DNA of 5,484 bases from an uncultured Gammaproteobacteria bacterium. GTDB lineage: Bacteria > Pseudomonadota > Gammaproteobacteria > Pseudomonadales > DT-91. The translations under genes were made by a program, and so were the position numbers. The DNA lies in NCBI GenBank assembly GCA_929200485.1, contig CAKMZU010000245.1, positions 1-5,484 on the forward strand, given 5' to 3'. The notes beneath the pieces were generated by a model. It was given only the letters and a program-made list of their open reading frames with translations. It ran no database searches and was not told where the DNA came from. Position 1 is the stretch's first letter. Each line of letters starts with the position of its first letter. Below are positions 1 through 4,942 of this stretch, in pieces.

Positions 1-109
1 ATTGTCTGAAATATAACCCACTCTATAGATATTAATCAGGAATTATATTTTTTTACTTTTTTTTCTTGTTTCTCACAATTCCTTTGGATGCGATTTAAAA
101 GGAATATAT

Positions 110-382
110 TTGCTCCAACCTAACAATACAGACCATACCATTTGTAGGTTCGATCTATCCATTCACCAAGAAAATTATGGCTCTCAGTGGCACTCAGTCA
201 TCATTGTACTCTCTGAAAAAAGCAGACATATGACAGACCGATCGCTTTTATATACAGCTGTCACACGCCCTCAGAAACGTCTTGTTATGCTAGGTGATCG
301 AACGCTCATGGAAACGGCAGTATCCGCTGGAACCACAGGACTAATCAGATGGATTGGAAGAAGATTTAGTCGCAGAGGTTAA
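110..382 (+). pseudogene. C-terminal remnant of a RecD-like superfamily 1 DNA helicase
   Basis: This frame carries the end of a UvrD/RecD-type helicase: the C-terminal RecA-like domain whose last motifs couple ATP hydrolysis to DNA unwinding. Visible are a motif V-like stretch (about residues 18-35, SIHQ...GSQWHSVIIVLS), corresponding to the usual HK/HQ-x-QGS-x-W block, and a well kept motif VI (LLYTAVTRPQKRLVMLG, about 46-62) with the arginine of YTAVTR. The motif V block reads HQENYGSQW, about one residue longer than the usual pattern and lacking the expected QGS, so the site looks damaged. No Walker A or B is present; intact relatives are several hundred residues long. The frame is open without an ATG back to about position 29, and 110 is only a TTG codon, so no true start was found. 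A terminator hairpin follows the stop directly. The helicase family call is good; which helicase is not decided. Confidence 0.6.
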
Positions 383-389
383 TTAAATA

Positions 390-418
390 AAATAAGGGAG
401 CACGAAGCCCCCTTATTT
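390..418 (+). terminator. Terminator hairpin after the helicase remnant
   Basis: A perfect 9-bp stem, AAATAAGGG (390-398) with CCCTTATTT (410-418), encloses an 11-base loop that can add two GC pairs. It starts 8 bases after the stop codon at 382. The stem's own T-rich 3' arm supplies the U-rich end on the + strand. On the minus strand the hairpin is followed by a T-rich run, so it could work in both directions. Confidence 0.7.
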
Positions 419-483
419 ATCATCTTTGCGGCCATCGGGACCTCTCCCTGTTCCGCGTTACCAAGTATAACGAATTAATCATC

Positions 484-548
484 TTTGACAAATACCTGCG
501 GGTGAATCGAAGCGTAGCAAGTGAGGGCCGGCGAGGCCCTTTGTCAAA
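484..548. repeat. 65-base structured inverted-repeat element
   Basis: The outer arms TTTGACAAA (484-492) and TTTGTCAAA (540-548) are perfect 9-base complements. Inside lies a second perfect hairpin, AGGGCC (524-529) with GGCCCT (535-540) around a GGCGA loop; it shares base 540 with the outer arm. The interior is clearly more GC-rich than the flanks. No T-run follows, so it does not look like a simple terminator. It could be an intergenic repeat family member, a structured RNA or the end of a small mobile element; the single copy here does not decide. The surrounding + frame is open from about 391 to 591, but it has no start codon and runs through the preceding terminator, so coding is not claimed. 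Confidence 0.5.
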
Positions 549-594
549 AAGTAATATCACTATAAATCAATGGGTGGGTTTTTGTTCCTAATTT

Positions 595-846
595 TTAGCA
601 AAAAAAAACCAGCGTTTTGCTGGTTTTCAAAAGTCCTTTTTTACAGTCCATTTTTCTTCCTTGATGGCTGAATCCTTTCAGCGACTCCAAGCCGACACAA
701 TAATCACTTCCTGTGATGATTGCTAAAGCGTCCTTGCTTTGACTTGATATGATTCCCATTGTATATAAATGGAAATCATAGCCTATAGCTAAAAACCTGT
801 TTGCATGTAAGCCATATCTTACAGTGAACGGCAGCTTATTGCTCAA
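595..846 (-). CDS. Doubtful small ORF, hypothetical protein (83 residues)
   Basis: The frame is open for 83 codons from a TTG at 846. There is no ATG near the start, no Shine-Dalgarno sequence, and an in-frame TAA lies just upstream (within about 15 bases). The product is mixed polar and hydrophobic (for example LPFTVRYGLHANRFLAIGY) with two cysteines near the end, and shows no motif, signal peptide or membrane segment that I recognise. Its last codons run through the terminator hairpin at 605-627, giving a tail of V-F-F-C. A hairpin at 860-886 lies directly upstream, which argues against transcription entering from that side. It may be the remaining 3' part of a longer gene or chance. I list it because it is the longest frame in this interval and the composition is not obviously random. 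Confidence 0.3.
   Translation of the reverse strand: MSNKLPFTVRYGLHANRFLAIGYDFHLYTMGIISSQSKDALAIITGSDYCVGLESLKGFSHQGRKMDCKKGLLKTSKTLVFFC
605..627 (-). terminator. Strong rho-independent terminator
   Basis: A 9-bp stem, AAAACCAGC (605-613) with GCTGGTTTT (619-627), closes a GTTTT loop. On the minus strand a run of nine T residues (608-600) begins in the 3' arm and continues past the hairpin, the classic intrinsic terminator form. On the + strand the 3' arm ends in TTTT and a further T-run follows after a short gap, so activity in both directions is possible. It would end any minus-strand transcript coming from the ATPase operon or from the small ORF at 595-846. Confidence 0.8.
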
Positions 847-859
847 AAAGACTAATTAA

Positions 860-886
860 ATGATTGAGGCAATACTGCCTCATCAT
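860..886. terminator. Hairpin, probable terminator
   Basis: The stem ATGA + TGAGGCA (860-863, 865-871) pairs with TGCCTCA + TCAT (876-882, 883-886) around an ATAC loop, with one unpaired T at 864. On the minus strand it is followed by TTTAATTAGTCTTTTT, a T-rich tail that fits termination of transcripts from the right. The direction is inferred from that tail. Confidence 0.5.
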
Positions 887-1202
887 ATTTGTAACCTACT
901 CACGCTTATTTTTTTATTATTATGGAGGCAGGTTTTTATTATTATTGGATTAAATATAGCATTTGATATGCCAAAAATATATTAATGATAAATATCAATC
1001 ATTTAAAACCTCTTTGATATTTCATCTGGCTATTTGCGGAAAGCCTGGTAACACTCAATTGTTACCGTTTGAAACAAAGTAAATTTTAATCGGCATACAC
1101 GCGCAGCTTTTCGTGGTCAACTTCACAACACAAACCGCCTAAAGAAAATACTCGAACAATTCTTAGTGTCGAAGTGATTTAATCAATTTAGATTTGTTTG
1201 GT
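887..1202. other. Non-coding, very AT-rich interval with one hairpin
   Basis: No convincing gene is visible on either strand in this interval. It holds two near copies of a TTTTTATTATTAT tract (about 908-921 and 935-947), several GATAT repeats around 963-1020, and a perfect 7-bp hairpin GGTAACA (1047-1053) with TGTTACC (1060-1066). The hairpin has no T-run on the + strand and could be a protein-binding site or RNA structure. The interval lies just past the break point of the truncated partner gene and may be unrelated DNA joined there. Confidence 0.5.
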
Positions 1203-1225
1203 TGAGCTACCTAGACGTAAGCTCA
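1203..1225. repeat. Short inverted repeat at the truncation point
   Basis: TGAGCT (1203-1208) pairs with AGCTCA (1220-1225). Two more pairs (AC 1209-1210 with GT 1217-1218) form if A1219 is unpaired, leaving a 6-base CTAGAC loop. The right arm contains the premature TGA (1225-1223, minus strand) that ends the partner gene remnant. It may be the scar or end of whatever replaced the rest of that gene, or a small hairpin by chance. Confidence 0.35.
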
Positions 1226-1285
1226 CTTTAATATTTCCAGCTCGGTTTTCTTCCCCTCAAACACAAAAAGAATATAATCATTCAC
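1223..1285 (-). pseudogene. 5' remnant of the ATPase partner gene (RloB/TOPRIM-like start)
   Basis: A second minus-strand gene begins at GTG 1285-1283, overlapping the ATPase stop codon by four bases (GTGA, 1285-1282), the usual arrangement for translational coupling. Twenty codons are read before TGA. They begin MNDYILFVFEGKKTELEI: a hydrophobic beta strand, then E-G-K-K-T-E. This pattern matches my memory of the N-terminus of RloB-type and other TOPRIM-fold partners (VEG/CEGxxTE, with the glutamate catalytic in TOPRIM nucleases) encoded after AAA15-type ATPases. Such partners are normally about 200 residues or more, so nearly all of the gene is missing. I looked for continuation in the other minus frames below 1223 and found stops quickly and no similar texture, so deletion or replacement is more likely than a point frameshift. 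The family call is by motif resemblance only. Confidence 0.55.
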
Positions 1286-2391
1286 TGATTAAAAGCTCCC
1301 GCTCTATACATTTTCGATATGTTGTGGGCTTGCCTAAGCTCTCTCTCTGTTTTATTAGCGAGCGATCTGATTTCATTATCTTGTAGAACGAGGTAACAAT
1401 CAGGGCGTAACAAACTGTTGCTCATCACAGAAAGATTGTGAGTTGTTAAGATGACTTGTGAATCTAGTTCTATGAGCTTTCTTACGATCAGGGTTGATAG
1501 CTCGTGACAATAGAATGCATCAAACTCATCAATAAAAATAAGAGACGCACCTCCCGAACTTTTTACTGTAGAAAACCAAAAATAGAAGAGAACTAAAGAT
1601 AGCGTGCCATGTGATGCGCTTGATATAAAAGGAATTTGATTGCCTTTAATATTTAGGGCAAGCTTTTTCTTGTCTAAATTCTCAACGACATCAAGCTTTG
1701 TAGGGATGCCCGCTTCGGTTAAAAAACTGGCTAGGCCTTCGACTTCTCCGCTATCAATAAGATGATCTTCTATGTCAGTACCGCCATCGATGAAGCCTAT
1801 GTAATTGTTTTGTTGAAGCGATCTGAAACACAACATTTGTTCAACATAGCCAAGAAATAGCACAAAAATTTTATTGATCGTGTTTCTTTTAAAGACAGTG
1901 TTGAGGCGTATGTATCTTAGCAAAGAGACCTTGGAGTCCCCCAAATTTCGTTCAAGTGTCTCGGCTCCTTCAAATTCAATTGATGCGATATTGCTTTTGC
2001 TTCGGTCGATACTGGCAAAACAGATGTCGTCAATAAAAAGCGATTCTTTTTTTAGTGTATGATGGTTAGTTTTTTCGTAGGTATAACGGATGGCATGTCC
2101 TTTAATATTGAACTCATAGAGGAAACATGCAGCGCGTTTTCTTCCTGCGAAAAGATAGTTTTCGTAACTCTCTGATGACGCATTTTTATCTGTTAGATGA
2201 AAAATGATATCGAAAATTGCATAGCCGAGGTTCGATTTGCCGCTTCCATTTTGACCATAAATCAGTGATTTACGAATTACACCTTGGGAGACACAGGACT
2301 CGTTGAATGTATAGGCATTTGTCGCAGTGAGATCGAGAGTTAATTTCTCTTCGAAATTTTTGAAGCCAGTGACCTCAAATCTGGTAAGCAT
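1282..2391 (-). CDS. AAA15/AAA21-family ATPase, probable defence-system subunit
   Basis: This 369-residue protein is a cytoplasmic ABC-like ATPase of the COG1106 (AAA15/AAA21) type. The N-terminus has the family's RFEVTGFKNF strand, followed by Walker A GQNGSGKS (46-53). A signature-like SSASHGTLSLVLFYFW (257-272), Walker B with catalytic glutamate SLIFIDEFD (283-291; D288, E289) and a switch histidine in LTTHN (315-319) follow. The region between, about 70-250, is variable and probably holds the helical insertion. The end, AHNISKMYRAGAF, resembles the usual C-terminal HNLEKxYxxGxF of this family. All catalytic elements are present, so the ATPase appears intact. The ATG at 2391 has an AGGAAG ribosome site (2400-2405) 8 bases upstream. 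Relatives (RloA, PARIS AriA) act with a nuclease-like partner that they restrain until infection; here the coupled partner is truncated, so the ATPase is probably orphaned. Which exact system is unproven. Confidence 0.8.
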   Translation of the reverse strand: MLTRFEVTGFKNFEEKLTLDLTATNAYTFNESCVSQGVIRKSLIYGQNGSGKSNLGYAIFDIIFHLTDKNASSESYENYLFAGRKRAACFLYEFNIKGHAIRYTYEKTNHHTLKKESLFIDDICFASIDRSKSNIASIEFEGAETLERNLGDSKVSLLRYIRLNTVFKRNTINKIFVLFLGYVEQMLCFRSLQQNNYIGFIDGGTDIEDHLIDSGEVEGLASFLTEAGIPTKLDVVENLDKKKLALNIKGNQIPFISSASHGTLSLVLFYFWFSTVKSSGGASLIFIDEFDAFYCHELSTLIVRKLIELDSQVILTTHNLSVMSNSLLRPDCYLVLQDNEIRSLANKTERELRQAHNISKMYRAGAFNQ

Positions 2392-2430
2392 TAGGTTGTC
2401 TTCCTGTTAATAAAGGCAAATAAGATAGAG

Positions 2431-2459
2431 ACCATAGCAGGAAAATATTTTTCCGTAAA
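2431..2459 (-). promoter_or_regulatory. Promoter of the ATPase operon
   Basis: On the minus strand, TTTACG (2459-2454) is a -35 candidate, followed by a 17-base spacer and TATGGT (2436-2431). The -10 is preceded by TGC (TGnTATGGT), an extended -10. Transcription would start near 2424, giving a leader of about 33 bases before the ATPase ATG at 2391. The -35 is weak, and the extended -10 would compensate. Confidence 0.5.
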
Positions 2460-2468
2460 AAATTACGG
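2453..2468. promoter_or_regulatory. Inverted repeat over the -35, possible operator
   Basis: CCGTAA (2453-2458) and TTACGG (2463-2468) form a perfect 6-base inverted repeat around AAAA. The left arm covers the -35 element of the ATPase promoter. A dimeric repressor bound here would block RNA polymerase; no regulator gene is visible in the window. It could also fold as a weak hairpin, but neither strand carries the T-run of a good terminator on its downstream side. Confidence 0.4.
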
Positions 2469-2560
2469 CTAAATTAATCAAAATTATTGTGTCCACGCTT
2501 TGTGATCGTTTGTTTTATCAGGAGGAATTCGCTAGTTGTAGGTGAATCTAGTATTAAGTA

Positions 2561-2583
2561 GGGTGAGGCGCTAGCCTCATCCC
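2561..2583 (-). ncRNA. Group II intron domain VI hairpin
   Basis: Read on the minus strand, GGG (2583-2581), an unpaired A, TGAGGC, a TAGC loop, GCCTCA and CCC (2563-2561) form a 9-bp hairpin. Domain VI normally presents a bulged branch-point A on its 3' strand; here the only bulged A is on the 5' strand. Ten bases, TACTTAATAC, separate the hairpin from the proposed 3' end. Confidence 0.65.
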
Positions 2584-2590
2584 TCTCACA

Positions 2591-2621
2591 GAACCGTACG
2601 TACGGGTCTCGTATACGGCTC
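2591..2621 (-). ncRNA. Group II intron domain V (catalytic core)
   Basis: On the minus strand GAGCCGTA (2621-2614) pairs with TACGGTTC (2598-2591), including one G-U pair. A 4-bp upper stem TACG/CGTA follows, with a short loop and the diagnostic two-base bulge (CG, 2600-2599) on the 3' side. The catalytic triad is AGC, as in most IIA/IIB introns rather than the CGC known from the Oceanobacillus IIC intron. The domain lies 16 bases after the maturase stop codon, the normal place, and is intact, so the ribozyme is probably functional. Confidence 0.9.
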
Positions 2622-2637
2622 CTGTAAACATATATCG

Positions 2638-3909
2638 CTAAATGACAGCGACACTAATTCCCGTTTTCGTTTCTTCCATATTAACCAGCTTCATCTCTTT
2701 ATGCAGCCAGTCATTTGGCATTGCATAACTTGCTAAGGGACTGCAGGCATTTCTCCAGCTACTCATCCTGATCAACTTGAACGGAGGCTTATAGCCCAAT
2801 TGTTTAAGTCGTCTGTGTAATTTCGCTGGCTTCTTCCATTGCTTGAGCTGAACGGCTCGCAGTCGCCTGCGTGTCCAGCCCATCAGCCCTCTCAGCATAA
2901 GTGCGCAATTGGCCACCCGAAAGTAGTTTACAAACCCTCGCAACACGGGGTTTAGCTCGCTAATGATTCTAGCAAGGTTGTTCCCATTATTACGTCTTGT
3001 GATTTGTTTAACCTTGGCTTTGAACGTTTTAACCTTCTTATCCTGTATGCGTGTATATTCTTCGAATATCTCCACACCAAGAAATTTAACCCCTTCACTG
3101 CTATGCGCAATGTGGGTTTTGGTCTTGTTCACCGTCAATTTAAGCGCATCACCTTCAAGATAGTTTGATGCTACTCTCAGTGCATTTCCTGCTGCCGCCT
3201 TTGAGGTGCAGAGAATCAAAATATCATCCGCATAGCGCACAATACGATGACCTCTTTCCTTCATGAATTGATCGAATTTGTCCAGATAGACATTAGCTAT
3301 CAACGGACTGATCACTCCTCCTTGCGGACTGCCAATGCTTGTGGCCTCCTTTGTCATTCCAACCATCACACCACTTTCAAGGAAAAGCCGCAGCAGTCCT
3401 AATAGGCTACCGTCAGCCACTTTCTTTCGAAATTGGCTAATAATGATGTCATGATCCAAGGTGTCGAAGCATTTGGATAAATCCATATCAACGACCCACT
3501 GGCGGCTATAACGCCTAATAAATAGGCTCGCCTTGCTAATCGCATGGTGGCAACCTCTGCCCGCTCTGTATCCATAGCTTGATGGATGAAAGTCAGGATC
3601 AAAGATCGGCTCCAGTATGTTTCGCAGGGTTTGTTGAACGATACGGTCTCGAACTGTCGGAATACCTAATGCTCGCTCTCCACCCCCTTCTTTAGGGATA
3701 GTGACTCGCTTGACAGGTTGCGGTTGATACCGCTTTTCTTTTAGTTCCAGTAACAAGTCATCCAGCTCTTTACTCAGATTTTCTTCAAACGCAGCAAGGC
3801 TCTGGCCATCAATGCCAGCTGCGCCTCGTGAACGCTTAACCTGCTTGAACCCTTCATAAAGATTTCGCTTGGATAGAAGGCGTCCATAAAGACTGTAATA
3901 TTTCCTCAT
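2638..3909 (-). CDS. ltrA: Group II intron reverse transcriptase/maturase
   Basis: This 423-residue protein binds the intron RNA, helps it splice and reverse-transcribes it during mobility. The reverse transcriptase blocks appear in order: RGAAGIDG (28-35), ERALGIPTVRDRIVQQ (78-93), SSYGYRAGRGCHHAI (110-124), VVDMDLSKCFDTLDHD (139-154, catalytic D143), GSPQGGVISP (193-202), YADD (226-229, catalytic D228 and D229), LKLTVNKTKTH (256-266) and VKFLGVEI (274-281). The maturase X domain covers about 300-390, with GFVNYFRV (325-332) and WTRRRLRAVQLKQWKKP (345-361). No HNH endonuclease domain follows; the protein ends about 35 residues later, as in the shorter En-less maturase classes, so mobility probably uses single-stranded DNA at replication forks. 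The ATG at 3909 has AGG four bases upstream and an in-frame stop just before it. All catalytic residues are present. The symbol ltrA is the generic family name. Confidence 0.95.
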   Translation of the reverse strand: MRKYYSLYGRLLSKRNLYEGFKQVKRSRGAAGIDGQSLAAFEENLSKELDDLLLELKEKRYQPQPVKRVTIPKEGGGERALGIPTVRDRIVQQTLRNILEPIFDPDFHPSSYGYRAGRGCHHAISKASLFIRRYSRQWVVDMDLSKCFDTLDHDIIISQFRKKVADGSLLGLLRLFLESGVMVGMTKEATSIGSPQGGVISPLIANVYLDKFDQFMKERGHRIVRYADDILILCTSKAAAGNALRVASNYLEGDALKLTVNKTKTHIAHSSEGVKFLGVEIFEEYTRIQDKKVKTFKAKVKQITRRNNGNNLARIISELNPVLRGFVNYFRVANCALMLRGLMGWTRRRLRAVQLKQWKKPAKLHRRLKQLGYKPPFKLIRMSSWRNACSPLASYAMPNDWLHKEMKLVNMEETKTGISVAVI

Positions 3910-3974
3910 CTGACCTGCTGTTTAGTGTGGTTATCGGTGTGAGTGATTGAGCTGATTTTGTCGGTATTATTCAT
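3906..3974 (-). CDS. 22-codon leader ORF overlapping the maturase start
   Basis: An ATG at 3974 opens a 22-codon frame rich in N, T, H and Q (it begins MNNTDKISSITHTDN and ends KQQVR). Its TGA (3908-3906) overlaps the maturase ATG (3909-3907) as ATGA. No good Shine-Dalgarno precedes it. It may be a leader peptide whose translation delivers ribosomes to the maturase start. Alternatively it may be the true maturase N-terminus, separated by a programmed or mutational frameshift, since KQQVR followed by MRKYYSLYG reads like one continuous N-terminal region. It lies in intron domain IV. Confidence 0.35.
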   Translation of the reverse strand: MNNTDKISSITHTDNHTKQQVR

Positions 3975-4705
3975 GCTGTTTTCGTTGTGTGCTAGCGCTA
4001 TGGCAATCTGCAACGATTCTGCAGCGTTACTCCCTTATGCAATTTCTACAGAACGCCGAGCTTTCATACTCAACCTTCTGCGAATATCCTGCTTTATCAA
4101 GCAGCTTGTGCAATCAAAATCAGTTAACGCCTCTCCTGATAACGCTTAATGTTTACTTCACCCCTTCGCACCTTTTAATCACTTTTGATGACTAAAAGTC
4201 AATGATACCTCCGTTCACTGTCGTTTCGGTTTTATCCTCCAGACTGTTACCAGCTTTCTTAGGCCGAAACTTCATCACTACTACGGGCTCATCTGCCACC
4301 TCACATTCACATTGCTCTTGAGTTTCCTCTTGAAGCAATACGCCCAGAACAAAAAGTCTGGGTTCAATGCCAGGCTTCCCCAGTTACTGCACTGACTCCC
4401 TGTTAGAAATACCATCCTCAAACACAATACTGGTTTGACTGAGTATTGGGCTTCACGCCTTTTTGCACGCTTACCCACCAGTGTTGCCGAATCTGGTTCG
4501 CTTACGCTATGTACCTCTAACTTCCTATGGCTTCCTTCAGACCCTGCCGTTGGCCAGCAACGCCCTTGCCAGTCGGATTGTCTTCCCCTCAATCAGGGTG
4601 ACTCAGGTTTCTTTCAACCTGACGGGTTTGCCAGCTTCGCTGAGCAAACAAAAAAGAAGGTCGGTAATACCTTCAGGTGAAGGGAGGGGTATGAGCTTGG
4701 CGAAC
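3975..4705 (-). ncRNA. Group II intron 5' ribozyme part (domains I-III and start of IV)
   Basis: About 730 bases between the proposed 5' splice site and the leader ORF hold no believable gene but much short pairing, as expected for domain I to III RNA. Recognisable pieces on the minus strand include GCGAAGCTGGCAAACC (about 4645-4630), a CAGGTTGAAAGAAACCTG hairpin, and TCTGAAGGAAGC, a block I remember from domain I of other bacterial group II introns. Open frames on both strands here are incidental. The exact borders of domains I, II and III cannot be drawn by eye. Confidence 0.7.
4411..4434 (-). other. Candidate EBS1 loop of the intron
   Basis: On the minus strand ACCA (4434-4431) and TGGT (4414-4411) can pair to present a 16-base loop containing GTGTT (4425-4421). 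GTGTT is fully complementary to AACAC, the last five bases of the 5' exon (4710-4706, minus strand). This is the arrangement expected for EBS1/IBS1 target recognition. Only five pairs are involved, so chance remains possible. Confidence 0.4.
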
Positions 4706-4854
4706 GTGTTGGCCTAAATAAGAAATCCGTTGATAGATTCAGGCAACAAATTATTAAACTTGAACCCAAAATAATAGCGTTAGACACACAAAACTATCTA
4801 GATGAAATGTATAAAAAATTGTACAAAAAAAACCTTGATGAGCGGCTTAATTAA
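4706..4854 (+). pseudogene. 3' fragment of an unrecognised gene next to the intron
   Basis: Beyond the intron's 5' end a + strand frame runs VGLNKKSVDRFRQQIIKL and on to NYLDEMYKKLYKKNLDERLN, about 48 codons to TAA at 4852-4854. The lysine-rich, amphipathic pattern looks like the C-terminal helices of a real protein, but I cannot name a family. If the intron is removed at the proposed ends, the frame continues leftwards through GAATCTA (2544-2550) to a stop at 2475-2477. That left part (with V-I-V-C-F-I) does not look convincingly coding, and no ATG start is present. The fragment is therefore either a 5'-truncated gene at whose broken end the intron sits, or a gene interrupted in antisense whose start lies elsewhere. 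Confidence 0.45.
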
Positions 4855-4855
4855 G
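4844..4855. repeat. Perfect 12-base palindrome at a stop codon
   Basis: GCTTAATTAAGC is its own reverse complement and contains the TAA that ends the fragment at 4708-4854. It has no hairpin loop, so it is not a terminator. It may be a binding site or chance in AT-rich DNA. Confidence 0.3.
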
Positions 4856-4942
4856 CAAACAATTTCTGTTAGTGAAATACGATTTACGGCTTAGCATAAT
4901 TGCTCTTGCTTGCTATTGAATACAAAATATTAAGGCATATTG

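Larger units (their letters stand above)
2551..4705 (-). mobile_element. Group II intron, full length, with maturase ORF
   Basis: The element is a self-splicing retroelement, about 2155 bases. The support is a maturase ORF, a canonical domain V and a domain VI hairpin just downstream of that ORF, and about 800 bases of structured sequence upstream. The 5' end was placed at GTTCGCC (4705 downwards), a variant of the usual GTGYG start. The 3' end was placed at TTAATAC (2551), an AY ending, with TTAAT (2553) as the alternative. At the chosen ends the flanking bases join as a continuous + strand frame (GAA TCT A | GT GTT GGC), and a 5-base EBS1/IBS1 match supports the 5' end. The intron lies antisense to the gene fragment at 4706-4854 and in the same orientation as the ATPase operon. 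The outer limits may be off by a few bases; the structural subclass is not settled. Confidence 0.8.

Noticed and set aside
391..591. Start-less plus-strand reading frame through the structured element
   Set aside because: It has no start codon, runs straight through the terminator at 390-418, and its sequence is better explained by the inverted repeats.
860..1225. Integron attC sites or a CRISPR array in the hairpin-rich interval
   Set aside because: The hairpins lack the RYYYAAC/GTTRRRY core boxes of attC, and there are no regularly spaced direct repeats.
1198..2062. Plus-strand frames at 1198-1386 and 1874-2062
   Set aside because: They are antisense to the ATPase gene or its downstream end and have no protein-like features.
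1282..2391. Firm naming of the ATPase as AriA (PARIS) or RloA
   Set aside because: The ATPase motifs are shared by several systems, and the partner that would decide is reduced to about 20 codons.
2963..3602. Frames at 2963-3163 (plus) and 3399-3602 (minus)
   Set aside because: They are alternative-frame readings of the reverse transcriptase gene, whose motifs fix the true frame.
2638..3909. Reverse transcriptase as a retron, diversity-generating element or defence-associated RT
   Set aside because: A maturase X domain and a canonical domain V directly after the stop codon identify a group II intron. No template/variable repeat pair or msr/msd-like arrangement was seen.
3943..4195. Plus-strand frames at 3943-4149 and 3989-4195
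   Set aside because: They lie inside the intron, antisense to it, and overlap each other with low-complexity hydrophobic translations.
4281..4717. Open frames of 81-103 residues on both strands (4281-4592 minus, 4435-4680 plus, 4463-4717 plus)
   Set aside because: They lie inside the ribozyme part of the group II intron, overlap one another, and have no motif or ribosome site. Intron RNA structure explains the sequence.
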